Positions 1 through 7,690 of a stretch of DNA of 23,344 nt are shown here, in pieces; position 1 is the first letter of the stretch, and every line of letters starts with the position of its first letter. Source of the DNA: Symsagittifera roscoffensis (Eukaryota; Xenacoelomorpha; Acoela; Convolutidae). Location of the stretch: contig NW_026970966.1 of the NCBI RefSeq assembly GCF_963678635.1, forward strand, positions 1 to 23,344. The letters run 5' to 3'. The notes under the pieces are model-generated. The model made no database searches, was not told the origin of the DNA, and saw only the letters and a program-made list of their open reading frames with translations. The translations under genes and the position numbers were made by a program.

Positions 1-225
1 CGAGGTTACAGTCATGAGTCCCTCATCATGTATTCCAGTCAAAATCCTTGGAATTTTCTAGATATGGAAGTGATAATGATAAAAGAAGATGTCAAGTGTT
101 TAAGTCCTTTTCATTTAAAATCGATACGGGTTACGCTTCTTCAATAAGAACACGCAACTCGACACGAGATAATGATAATATACAAGTGTTACAAATAAAA
201 ATTTCGTCGAAAGTTATTTTGTCAT
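1..225. other. Flank or 3' UTR of the minus-strand retrotransposon
   Basis: This stretch lies beyond the 3' end of the retrotransposon ORF2 in the element's own orientation. It is AT-rich and I see no gene in it. Two short similar pieces occur, each with 'ataatgata' followed by 'caagtgtt' (near 70-100 and 170-190), which could be 3' UTR repeats. I see no poly(A) tail (poly(T) on this strand) and no target-site duplication, so the 3' boundary of the element cannot be fixed and may lie outside the window. No U2 snRNA or rRNA sequence is recognisable here. Confidence 0.4.
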
Positions 226-470
226 TTATTGTTCCGAGTACGCAAGCGCGTTCGCAATCTGTATTGCCAGGGAGATTCTCTGTTTAAAAAGCTGCCTGCT
301 CTGGGTTCCTCAGTGCATATGCTTAGGTTCTTACAAAGCTTGCTCAAAAAACTTCTGTGCTGGGGCCGGCCGCGCCCTGAATTTCAAAAGCTAGCGGCTG
401 AAAAAGATATCCATCATTTACAAGATCTTTATATTTGTCATTTTTCGCTCTTCCGCTTCAGCGGCAGCCG
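226..470 (-). pseudogene. Frame-shifted C-terminal tail of ORF2
   Basis: The sequence past the premature stop still encodes family-like C-terminal sequence, split over three frames. Near 470 a second frame gives 'AAAEAEERK'. From about 440 a third frame gives 'YKDLVNDGYLF' and 'PLAFEIQG'. From about 290 another frame gives 'QRISLAIQ' and 'NALAYSEQ', ending at TAA (228-226). RLE-type ORF2 proteins normally continue past the 'WDVT' endonuclease motif with an AG.AAE.AE..K..Y segment, a 'F.PlAfE' segment and a 'qrlSlAiq..NA' segment, in this order. So at least three single-base frame changes have accumulated within about 200 bp, and the endonuclease is probably non-functional in this copy. Sequencing error in homopolymers is an alternative for the shift at the A-run near 440. 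Confidence 0.7.
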
Positions 471-3083
471 TACCAGGGTTACAACAGACCCGGCATTAAT
501 CCTACAAGGGGCTAAGGAGTCTACTACCGTTACATCCCACAAAAGCTGCTTACCATCAGCCCATGGAACGAGCGTCAAACCGTCTGGTCGCTTCTGATCG
601 GTCCTGTAGAGGTGTCGTGGTTCTAAAACAGACGGAATGTGAGTAGATGATAGACTCTGCTTTATAAGGGCATTCAGGTTTGAATGCCTAGAGAATCTCC
701 CTGCACTTTTGAGGCAAGAAAGACCATGCCAACCATCCTCGGTAACGTCTTTTCCGCTCACGCATTTATGCCGTTCGCATATTTTTGATCCTAATCGAAG
801 TCCTATCGCAATTCTGAGTTGTTGGTTTGACAGTTTTAACCTTAAATTTTTGCAGGGGATGACGTTCAACCATTGGGATCCAAATCTATCTTGGAACGCG
901 TTGAACCTTTTCACGTCCGTTGGTTCGAGTCGTAAAATCAAGTCTGCAATTTCGCTGTCAAAAATTGGCTCCGTCCAATTTTTTTGGATTTCATTTTCCG
1001 GAGCCATTTCAATTTTTCCAAGGTCAAACCACCGTTTAAGCGCATCATCATAGGTTCCATCCACATGCTCCAAACCAAAGATTTCGCTCAAGGCATCTTT
1101 CGCTCCTACTGCTGAGGCTAAGAAAGCGGGTAAAGCGAGTAGACGAGCGGAAGAAACGCCCAAGCCACCTTTGGCTGCCGGGAGAACTGCTTGTAAAAAC
1201 AGGTTATCATCCATTTTCACGTTAGTGACCTTGCATAACGAATTTCTTAGTAATTTATCGTAGCGTTCCAAAAAATCATTTTGCAAAAAACAAGGGCTCG
1301 TACGCAAAAAATATAGGAGTTTTGGCATGCTAAAGCAATTTTTCAGGAGGTAAAAACCATAATGGGCGTCTAGTTTGTCAATGACATCCGAGATTTTTTC
1401 AAGCTCCCTAATTTTTTCGTCGAGTAATTCTTTTCGGCAAAGTTCGCCGATTGGAGATCCTAAAATGAGGAGTTCTTCTTTTGTTTTTATTTTTATTTTG
1501 GGGCATATTTTTCGAAATTGTGTTAAAATTGAATTATACTGTGTACTAGTAGTCGGTCCCAAAAAACAAAGTTCACACTTCTCAGTGTTTAAGCTCAGGC
1601 CGTAAATTTGTTCCGATTTCAGAATGTTTTTAAGGTCCCGGAGTACTACCTTATAGTCGTCGGCTAAATTCCCATCATCTAAATACCAGATGTTAATTTT
1701 CGACTCCAACTGTTTGACTAGTGTATGAATTGTTTCCGCAAAAAGGGGTGGGGCTTCAGGATCACCTTGCTGAGTTCCGTCTTCTGACATTATGACAGAG
1801 CTTCCGTAAAAAAGGTAACTAGGTTTAGCATACGCCCAATGGGTGTAATTATATAATTCGGGGCGATTTGAAAAAACATGATTCAGCATTGTTTCTCTGT
1901 TTAAAGAGTTAAAGGCATTCTTAAAATCTAGTTTTAAAAGAAAAGTACATTTTGGATTGTCGTCGCGTTCAATTAGGTTTCGAAACGAGTGCGCAGCTAT
2001 TTCTGCTCCTCGTTTGGTACCGCATCCTACCTGTACGTTTCCGAAAAAATTTTGTCGCTCGGAGAGGGCCTTGCTTCCAGCGCATTTAGACGCGATACGT
2101 CTCAGCGTGTTGCCTATGGCAATCGGTCTCAACCCTCCGTCTATTTTTATGAGGGCGATAAGCTTTGCGCCAAAAAAGAAAGGTCTTAGTGGTTCCGGTA
2201 TTTTGCCATCTCCAATGAGGTTTATCAGCTTAGTAAGCGATTTCAGAAAATTAAGTCCTGCACTGCCATTCGACTTACTAACAAGATCTTTAAAAATTTG
2301 AGGAAATATTTTATCAGGACCTGCTGCTGATCCGTTTGGAAAGGACATTATCGCTTTGTATAGGTCGAAATCGGTTACGAAAAAACTATCCAACTTTTCT
2401 GGATTTGGAGCTGCAAATTTGGCTCGCTGCGGGTGCTTAGATAACAATTTTTGATAGTTATCAGTTGAAAAAGGAGCTATTTTGTCATCCGAAGCAGCAA
2501 GCCTTATTCCTCCCTTTACATTTCCTTCATCGAGCTTACTACTTATTAACTTTATTCTCTGCTCGAGGTCACTCAGAGGCGGGCTTGAAACTTGGGGATG
2601 GGGTTTTGGAAGTGACACGTCATTTGCTCGAATTTTTTTATTTATCAAAGAGCTCATGCTTGTGGTCTGTTTGCGTCCACTTCTTTTCGGTTGCTCCAAA
2701 AAAAACAAGAACGACGTTAAAAAAATTAGCCAATTTGTAACATCTTCTACATTGTAGACGATGTCATTTATTTTGTCCGACAGATTTTCCGCCAAGGGAA
2801 CACGCGAGTCTTTTGGTACTCTCTTGAGTACTCGGACATTTGAGATGGTTGTATTAACATAACTGTCTAGCACTAAATCATTACCTATTGTTGCTTTATT
2901 AACAGATTTTACATCAACGCATAAAGGACACTGAAACCATTGGGTTTTCTTAGAGTCGCTAAGAGAAATATTTACACAACTGATATGATACCAACTAAAA
3001 CAACAATCACATTTAATCCAATTTATCAGTCCTGAAGGTTTTAAGCAATCTTTGCTTGTACACTCTTTGTTGTTTTTCCTCAT
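438..3083 (-). CDS. Retrotransposon ORF2: PHD finger, reverse transcriptase, RLE endonuclease
   Basis: This 881-codon ORF starts at ATG (3083-3081). It would copy element RNA at a nicked chromosomal target. Residues 8-55 form a C4HC3 PHD-type finger (C8, C13, C25, C28, H33, C36, C52, C55, with W49 before the last pair). The RT lies at about residues 230-600. Its signature pieces are 'GSAAGPD', 'LRPIAIGNTLRR', motif A 'LDFKNAF' (D386), motif B 'QQGDP' (438-442), motif C 'YLDD' (467-470) and a 'LNTEKCE' motif. Then come a CCHC motif (C769, C774, H786, C790) and the endonuclease core 'RPDG' (D834) and 'WDVTVVD' (849-855). RT and metal-site residues look intact. The last ~20 residues are out of frame with the expected family sequence, so the stop at 438 is premature. 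The hydrophobic stretch 'FLTSFLFFL' at about residue 120 is odd and unexplained. Confidence 0.9.
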   Translation of the reverse strand: MRKNNKECTSKDCLKPSGLINWIKCDCCFSWYHISCVNISLSDSKKTQWFQCPLCVDVKSVNKATIGNDLVLDSYVNTTISNVRVLKRVPKDSRVPLAENLSDKINDIVYNVEDVTNWLIFLTSFLFFLEQPKRSGRKQTTSMSSLINKKIRANDVSLPKPHPQVSSPPLSDLEQRIKLISSKLDEGNVKGGIRLAASDDKIAPFSTDNYQKLLSKHPQRAKFAAPNPEKLDSFFVTDFDLYKAIMSFPNGSAAGPDKIFPQIFKDLVSKSNGSAGLNFLKSLTKLINLIGDGKIPEPLRPFFFGAKLIALIKIDGGLRPIAIGNTLRRIASKCAGSKALSERQNFFGNVQVGCGTKRGAEIAAHSFRNLIERDDNPKCTFLLKLDFKNAFNSLNRETMLNHVFSNRPELYNYTHWAYAKPSYLFYGSSVIMSEDGTQQGDPEAPPLFAETIHTLVKQLESKINIWYLDDGNLADDYKVVLRDLKNILKSEQIYGLSLNTEKCELCFLGPTTSTQYNSILTQFRKICPKIKIKTKEELLILGSPIGELCRKELLDEKIRELEKISDVIDKLDAHYGFYLLKNCFSMPKLLYFLRTSPCFLQNDFLERYDKLLRNSLCKVTNVKMDDNLFLQAVLPAAKGGLGVSSARLLALPAFLASAVGAKDALSEIFGLEHVDGTYDDALKRWFDLGKIEMAPENEIQKNWTEPIFDSEIADLILRLEPTDVKRFNAFQDRFGSQWLNVIPCKNLRLKLSNQQLRIAIGLRLGSKICERHKCVSGKDVTEDGWHGLSCLKSAGRFSRHSNLNALIKQSLSSTHIPSVLEPRHLYRTDQKRPDGLTLVPWADGKQLLWDVTVVDSLAPCRINAGSVVTLVRLPLKRKSEK

Positions 3084-3452
3084 CTTGACGCAGCATAAAG
3101 GTTAAAAAAAGGATTTTGACTGGACTTTAGGGGACTGAACTAACCCATGATAAGCGGTTAGTGGGAATTTTACAAATCAGCAAATAAAAAAAAAAAAAAA
3201 GACAACTAAATTAATTTAAAAGGTTAAAAGGCAGCATAAAGGTTAAAAATCAAAAACAAGGAACAATCTCACCCGAGCTCAGTAGGTTCAACGGCGCACC
3301 ACCAGACTTCTCAAGCCAGTTCCAGTTCCCCACCTCCCCACAGAAAGCCACTTGACAGACCTGTCTCTAAAATCCCTCAGAGGGCGCTCCACATACAGGC
3401 ACAAACATCAAACATAACAAATCTATTTAATAAGTTTATCACAACAATTAGG
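3084..3452 (-). other. ORF1-ORF2 spacer with 18-bp direct repeats and A15 tract
   Basis: There is no gene in this 369-bp spacer. An 18-bp sequence (GCAGCATAAAGGTTAAAA) occurs perfectly at 3090-3107 and 3231-3248, 141 bp apart, and the segment between them carries 15 adenines at 3186-3200. This could be a small duplication, or a short retroposed insert bounded by a target-site duplication, although a further ~30 bp separates the A-tract from the second repeat. The part next to ORF1 (about 3260-3410) is C-rich compared with its surroundings. How ORF2 is translated across so long a gap is not evident: there is no overlap or stop-start arrangement. Confidence 0.6.
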
Positions 3453-4664
3453 CTAAACCTCATCCTTTTGTTTTTCTTCGCTTGGAGTAGCTGCACTGTT
3501 TGTTTTAGATTCATCAATCAAAACTCCAGATGGTGGTGCTTCAACATTCTTATCTTCTTCATTTTCGGTACCATTACAAAACTTATCGCTTTTTGTTTCG
3601 TCATCGTTTTTCTCGTCGCTGGCATTATTGGAGCTTGGTTTTTGTGGGTAGTGATTATTTGGATTTTTGGTTATTTGGTTCCCTATGTTACACCAATCAT
3701 CGTGATGACCTTTTTCTTGGCGTCTAGACATCTTGCATTTTTGACATTCATGTAGTGAAGGTATGTGAAACGAGATTTCTACACCTTCCCACATTTTGAA
3801 GCCATCCATTATCGATTTATAAGACCAGTCCTTCAGCTTTTTCTCTTGTTCTTCGTTTTGTATTTTAACTTCTAAAATTGCTCTTCCTGTGTAAACATAC
3901 TGACCCGGTTCAGTTACGATACAGGTCTCACGTTGGAATATGGGGCTATGAATTATGTCTTCTGGCAATTGGAGAATTAATTTCGGGTATGAAGGTATGT
4001 GAAACGAGATTTCTACACCTTCCCACATTTTGAAGCCATCCGGTATCGATTTATAAGACCAGTCCTTCAGCTTTTTCTCTTGTTCTTCGTTTTGTATTTT
4101 AACTTCTAAAATTGCTCTTCCTGTGTAAACATACTGACCCGGTTCAGTTACGATACAGGTCTCACGTTGGAATATGGGACTTTGAATTATGTCTTCTGGC
4201 AATTGGAGAATTAATTTCGCTTCGATATCGTTGCATACATAAGGCAAGTTCGACAATTTGATTTTTGCTAGTTTAGGGTAAATGTTCTTGGGTCTATGAG
4301 ACCTTGGAAAGCATCCCATGGGAAATACTGTCCTGTTAAGTAGAATGATTCCTTCGCTTTTGATGCTAGTTATGAATTGCTCTGCTTCGGGGGGAGCAAT
4401 AACTGTCAGTGTATGAAGTTTGCGGTCATCTTTCGTCACGGTTATTGTTTTTGAGATTGTCATCTTCTGTTGCATTGTTGTGGGGAATTGTTTAAGTATA
4501 TCGGAAGCACAACTTCGATATGCCTGCGCCAGATTTTCAGTTGACCTTACAATTTCTCTCGAGAATGGGGGGATGATTTTGATTATTTGGATTTGTTTTG
4601 TTTGTGTCGTCGATTTGTTTGCTGTTAGCGCATTTCTGAAATTTGTCTCCGTTTCAATCAGCAC
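3453..4664 (-). CDS. Retrotransposon ORF1: gag-like protein with CCHC knuckle and internal duplication
   Basis: This ORF of about 403 codons lies upstream of ORF2 on the same strand. It is probably the RNA-binding ORF1 protein that packages element RNA. A zinc knuckle C-x2-C-x9-H-x4-C sits at C307, C310, H320, C325. The C-terminal ~75 residues are acidic and low-complexity (rich in E, D, N, K, S). Residues ~148-225 and ~226-303 are near-identical tandem copies of a 78-residue block starting 'KLILQLPEDII' and ending near 'EISFHIPS'. The start is uncertain: position 4664 is GTG, the frame stays open to a TGA at 4700-4698 with no ATG, and the first in-frame ATG is at residue 64 (4475). The true initiator may be mutated, non-AUG, or lost by 5' truncation. 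The assignment rests on position, strand and knuckle. I do not recognise the N-terminal ~145 residues. Confidence 0.7.
   Translation of the reverse strand: MLIETETNFRNALTANKSTTQTKQIQIIKIIPPFSREIVRSTENLAQAYRSCASDILKQFPTTMQQKMTISKTITVTKDDRKLHTLTVIAPPEAEQFITSIKSEGIILLNRTVFPMGCFPRSHRPKNIYPKLAKIKLSNLPYVCNDIEAKLILQLPEDIIQSPIFQRETCIVTEPGQYVYTGRAILEVKIQNEEQEKKLKDWSYKSIPDGFKMWEGVEISFHIPSYPKLILQLPEDIIHSPIFQRETCIVTEPGQYVYTGRAILEVKIQNEEQEKKLKDWSYKSIMDGFKMWEGVEISFHIPSLHECQKCKMSRRQEKGHHDDWCNIGNQITKNPNNHYPQKPSSNNASDEKNDDETKSDKFCNGTENEEDKNVEAPPSGVLIDESKTNSAATPSEEKQKDEV
3757..4224 (-). repeat. 234-bp in-frame tandem duplication inside ORF1
   Basis: Two direct copies, 3757-3990 and 3991-4224, are each 234 bp (78 codons) and keep the frame. 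By eye they differ at four positions: two in the codon giving SIMDGF versus SIPDGF, and two near 3949/4183. That is about 98% identity, so the duplication is recent. It lies directly N-terminal to the CCHC knuckle. Confidence 0.95.
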
Positions 4665-4808
4665 TTCGTGAGTAATTGGTAGCTGAGTGAGATTCCGTCA
4701 GCTGTTGTTGACTCATTACTTGGTTTTACTCAATGGGGGGCAAAAAAGCCTTCACCCGTAGGTATACTTGAAAAAAAAATTAGATTTTTCTCTTTCAAAA
4801 TGTAGAAA

Positions 4809-4831
4809 TTTTTTTTTTTTTTTTTTTTTTT
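4809..4831. repeat. T23 homopolymer upstream of the retrotransposon
   Basis: There is an uninterrupted run of 23 T. Read on the minus strand it is a poly(A) tract about 145 bp before ORF1, so it cannot be the 3' tail of this element. It could be the tail of an older element into which or next to which this one inserted, or part of the 5' UTR. The 4665-4808 interval has no gene. Its ORF1-proximal end stays open in frame to 4697. Confidence 0.7.
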
Positions 4832-5575
4832 CAGAAGGCAAAAACATCTTGAAAAAAATAGGTGTAGAATTAGAATTATGAAAATTCGAATTGAGTTGTG
4901 AGTGATCTCAGTTTCATGCCAGTAGTTTTAAAATTTAAATTGTTTGAAAACTGTGAGCAATCGCATTAAAATATTTGTTCAAAACGGTTTTTCTGGGTCA
5001 CAAAGATAAGTGTATCGATCTCCCATGCTTATTGATTACCTTAAGATTTGCATGTTGCAATTCATTAGCGTTTTTCCGGAAAAATAACACCGCTCGTAAC
5101 TTTTGTTGAACTCTTCCTCTTAGTAGTCACAAACAGCTCAATTAATTGCTGTAACTTTTAGTTTACTATACTTGGTGTATAACTCTCACTTAATTTCAAT
5201 TGTTCGCGAAAACTTATGTAATATATTGCACATTTTGTAGGCTTTTTGTGCTCCAAATAGCAATTGTATCAAAATTTTGTCCTCAAAATAAACTATACTG
5301 ACTTAAACTTTTTTTATTTTTGTTCCGACCACGTCACTGAAGGTAACTGAAAGAAACAGTGGTGACAGTGGATTAAGGTACTCCAAGGTAAGCGCGCAAG
5401 GATCCAGCGAATCTTGTGATATCTTAATGTAAACCCATTAGCGGAGATTCGGGTTCCATAAAACAAACTCAAGAAAATATGAGAATTTAAAATTTAAGAA
5501 ACTTGTCTCATTTTTAAGAAAGACCGGTCTCAGTTTTTCCAATTTTCAGATTCATTCACGTTAAAGAATGAGTGA
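4832..5575. other. Intergenic spacer, no gene seen
   Basis: AT-rich sequence without a convincing ORF, splice-bounded exon or RNA gene. A perfect 14-bp palindrome, TTTTTCCGGAAAAA, sits at 5071-5084. GT-rich donor-like strings occur near 5343 ('gaaggtaactg') and 5388 ('ccaaggtaagc') but have no coding sequence next to them. Confidence 0.5.
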
Positions 5576-6253
5576 AAAAATTTCCTTGCCTGATTCTACT
5601 GCATCCAAGGATTTTCTAGATGGAATTTTATCATGTTAGGAGATTATCATCTTATTGAGCCTCATTGGAAAAAAGCAAAAAAATGGAAAAAAAATAACAT
5701 CTTTTTCAATTTTTCTTATTATTATTTTTTACTTATCCGGGTTTCTCGTCTCTCTCTTTAGATTGTTATTGTACGAGCAAACAGTGCTAAATTCTGCCAG
5801 AATATATATATCAATAAATCATCATATAAATTTACGGGAATACTCTAAGTAATCTGTAGCCGTCGGACAAAAGCTTGGCTCTTCCATTCCCCCCCTTCAA
5901 AATATTTCTGAACTTCAAGGTACAAAAGTCGATTTAAAATGACTTATCTTGTTATAAAAACTGCATTACAACGTGCCAGCTCAGCGTAAACAAGTGAACA
6001 AATTTTTACAACATTTCTTACATGCAAAAATTTCCTTGCCTGATTCTACTGCATTCAAGGATTTTCTAGCTGTAATTTTATCATGTTAAGAGGTTATCAT
6101 CTTATTGAGCCTCATTGGAAAAAAAGCAAAACAATAGAAAAAAATTTAACATCTTTTTCAATTTTTCTTATGATTTTTTTATTTGTCCGCATTTTTCTCG
6201 TCTCTTTTTATAGATTGTTATTGTACGAGCTAACAGAGCTAAATTCTGCCAGA
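5576..6253. repeat. Diverged direct repeats R1 (5576-5801) and R2 (6026-6253)
   Basis: Two direct copies of about 226 bp lie about 450 bp apart. Both begin with 'tttccttgcctgattctactgcat' and run through 'ttattgagcctcattgg', 'catctttttcaatttttctta' and 'agattgttattgtacgagc' to 'ctaaattctgccag'. I judge them roughly 85-90% identical by eye, with several short indels. They have no terminal inverted repeats and no convincing coding content, so the family is unknown. The left end of the 8-kb duplication (5735) falls inside R1, so segment B keeps only the last part of R1 (13811-13876) plus a full R2 (14101-14328). Confidence 0.85.
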
Positions 6254-6533
6254 GAACGATTTTTGAATAGTTTTTTTTACTTTTATGAGGGGGTGGGAAA
6301 CTGGAAAAGAGCCAAATCTTTTTCGCGGGTTCTGAAACGAAAACAAAATCTGAATGGGTTCTTAATTAATTTCACGGTCTCAACTTAATATCTGATCGTT
6401 ACTTGCTTGATTTTTTTGATTTTTAAATTATTCGGTACATTCAGTTTATCTTAGTCTAACTACCTAAATGGAGTATGTCTTTTTAGAGGAGGATTATGAA
6501 ACTAATTAACCTAGAATTTAATAACACGGAACT

Positions 6534-6773
6534 ATGTACGTAAATAGCGAGTCGACGAATATTGAAGTCAATGATCAAATTACAAATGCTGAAACTAGCT
6601 TTCAACGTGCCATAGAAGATGCTGAGTTACTACTCACTGCAAAAGTTGTCACGAAAAACGACGTAATGGATGAAGTAGACGTTGAAGTACTCTCCGACTT
6701 GAACCCTGAACCCGACGATGACATTGAAGAAGAAGGCGAAAAAGGTAAAGACATTCTAGTATGCACTGCTTGA
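6534..6773 (+). CDS. Unknown acidic 79-aa ORF (copy A)
   Basis: An ATG-started ORF of 79 codons preceded by an in-frame TAA (6522-6524). I do not recognise the product. The second half is strongly acidic (E/D runs such as 'PEPDDDIEEEGE'). A donor-like 'aaaag|gtaaag' lies near its 3' end, so it could be a first coding exon rather than a complete gene. An acceptor-like 'tctttttag' lies about 45 bp upstream of the ATG. It sits between repeat R2 and a minus-strand LINE fossil, so it may also be a relic of an element or a chance ORF. It is identical in copy B, but the copies are too young for that to imply selection. Confidence 0.3.
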   Translation: MYVNSESTNIEVNDQITNAETSFQRAIEDAELLLTAKVVTKNDVMDEVDVEVLSDLNPEPDDDIEEEGEKGKDILVCTA

Positions 6774-6789
6774 AAGTAACCTCATCCTC

Positions 6790-7690
6790 AATGTTATTTA
6801 CAAAAATTTTAGGCATCAAAATTGAAGTTCCCTGAAATGTGATAACTAAACTCTAAAGCAAGGCAACCAAAGGTTTTCTGGGTAATTGTTGTCCAATTGT
6901 ATCTGTTGTCTCAATTCCTTGAGCCATGTTCCGCAAAAATATTTCTTTTGATTTTGAAATGACAGATTAGAATCAAGAATAAGGCCTAAATTTTGCTCTC
7001 AGATTATTTCTACAAAATGTTTATAAGATCGGTTTCCGAATTCTTTTCATTTTAAAAAATTAAATTATAAAGTCTGTTTCTCGACAACAAAAAAGATGTA
7101 AGCCTGTGAGGAATTTTGTATTTGCTCAGAACGTGTGAAGAACGAGATGAGGTATATACCATACCATACAGTCGTCCGCCTATTGTACCAAAGAACATCC
7201 ATCACATTATCGATTTTGCATATCGTTGAGATATAAATTGCGCAACAATTGACCTAATACCGTTCCTTGTTGTATACTTCTTTTAACTTCCATCCATTCA
7301 GAAAGAAAACCTTTAACCTTCACTCATTGGATTCGCTCGCAGAAGATGTTTTCTTTCAATGCATTTCCACTTGTTAAAAACCCAGACTGCGTACCTCTTT
7401 AAGAAAAACTTCATGAGAATTAGAGCTTTTGAAAGATATATTAAAGCTGCATGAATATTTTTTTTTGGAATTTTTTCCATTCCGATAACTCTCTGTAACG
7501 AAGATGAGCGCATCCTTTCTACATTTTTTTTGCGAAAATTGAGATTGATAGGAATCATAATCTGTTTCTTTTTCCAAATTTTTAATGAGTTGAGCCTGAA
7601 TTTCTTTTCTCAAAAAACGTAGAAAGTCAACAAGTAATTGAAAATTGTCTATAGTTTTTAAGGTTTGTGAGACAACTTTTTAGAAAAAGG
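6790..7690 (-). pseudogene. Jockey/CR1-like LINE reverse transcriptase fossil (copy A)
   Basis: Reading the minus strand in all three frames gives the ordered landmarks of a Jockey/CR1-type LINE RT, broken by frameshifts and stops. Near 7650-7615: 'NYRQFSI', 'LLST' and 'FEK', matching the NYRPIS..LSK.FEK block. Then 'DALIFVTESYR' and the motif A region 'LIYLSKA', with 'SHEVFLKEVRSLGF' in the next frame. Next 'IQQGTVLGQLL' and 'LYLNDM' (motif B and finger region, about 7270-7210), 'QYADDCMVW' (motif C, about 7170-7145), 'LGLILDSNLSF' (about 6970-6935) and 'MAQGIETTDTIGQQLPRK' (post-RT region, about 6915-6860). These are family-typical in both order and spacing. Sequence 5' of this in the element (7691 upward) is no longer readable. 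No endonuclease or tail was identified. It is non-functional. Confidence 0.85.

Larger units (their letters stand above)
226..4697 (-). mobile_element. Two-ORF non-LTR retrotransposon with restriction-like endonuclease
   Basis: A nearly complete non-LTR (LINE-type) retrotransposon reads right to left: ORF1 (gag-like, CCHC knuckle), a 369-bp spacer, then ORF2 (PHD finger, reverse transcriptase, CCHC, PD-(D/E)XK-type endonuclease). No apurinic-type endonuclease precedes the RT. A CCHC plus RLE module after the RT is the hallmark of the early-branching RLE clades (R2, NeSL/CRE and Utopia-like elements). The 'WYLDDG' form of RT motif C suggests a Utopia-like or related lineage, but I hold the clade name loosely. 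The long open ORF2 indicates recent activity, while frame changes at its C-terminus indicate this copy is now damaged. Limits are ORF-based: the last in-frame stop is at 226-228 and the upstream ORF1 stop is at 4698-4700. True ends were not found. Confidence 0.85.

Noticed and set aside
1-225. U2 snRNA or rRNA target sequence flanking the RLE retrotransposon
   Set aside because: I looked for U2-like and 28S-like sequence because some RLE elements are site-specific. None is recognisable.
922-931. tRNA-like T-loop 'ggttcgagtc'
   Set aside because: It lies inside ORF2 with no surrounding cloverleaf. It is a chance match.
3468-3755. Plus-strand hydrophobic 95-codon ORF resembling a membrane protein
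   Set aside because: It is the antisense of the charged C-terminal part of retrotransposon ORF1. The hydrophobicity is a by-product of complementing Glu/Asp/Lys/Asn codons.
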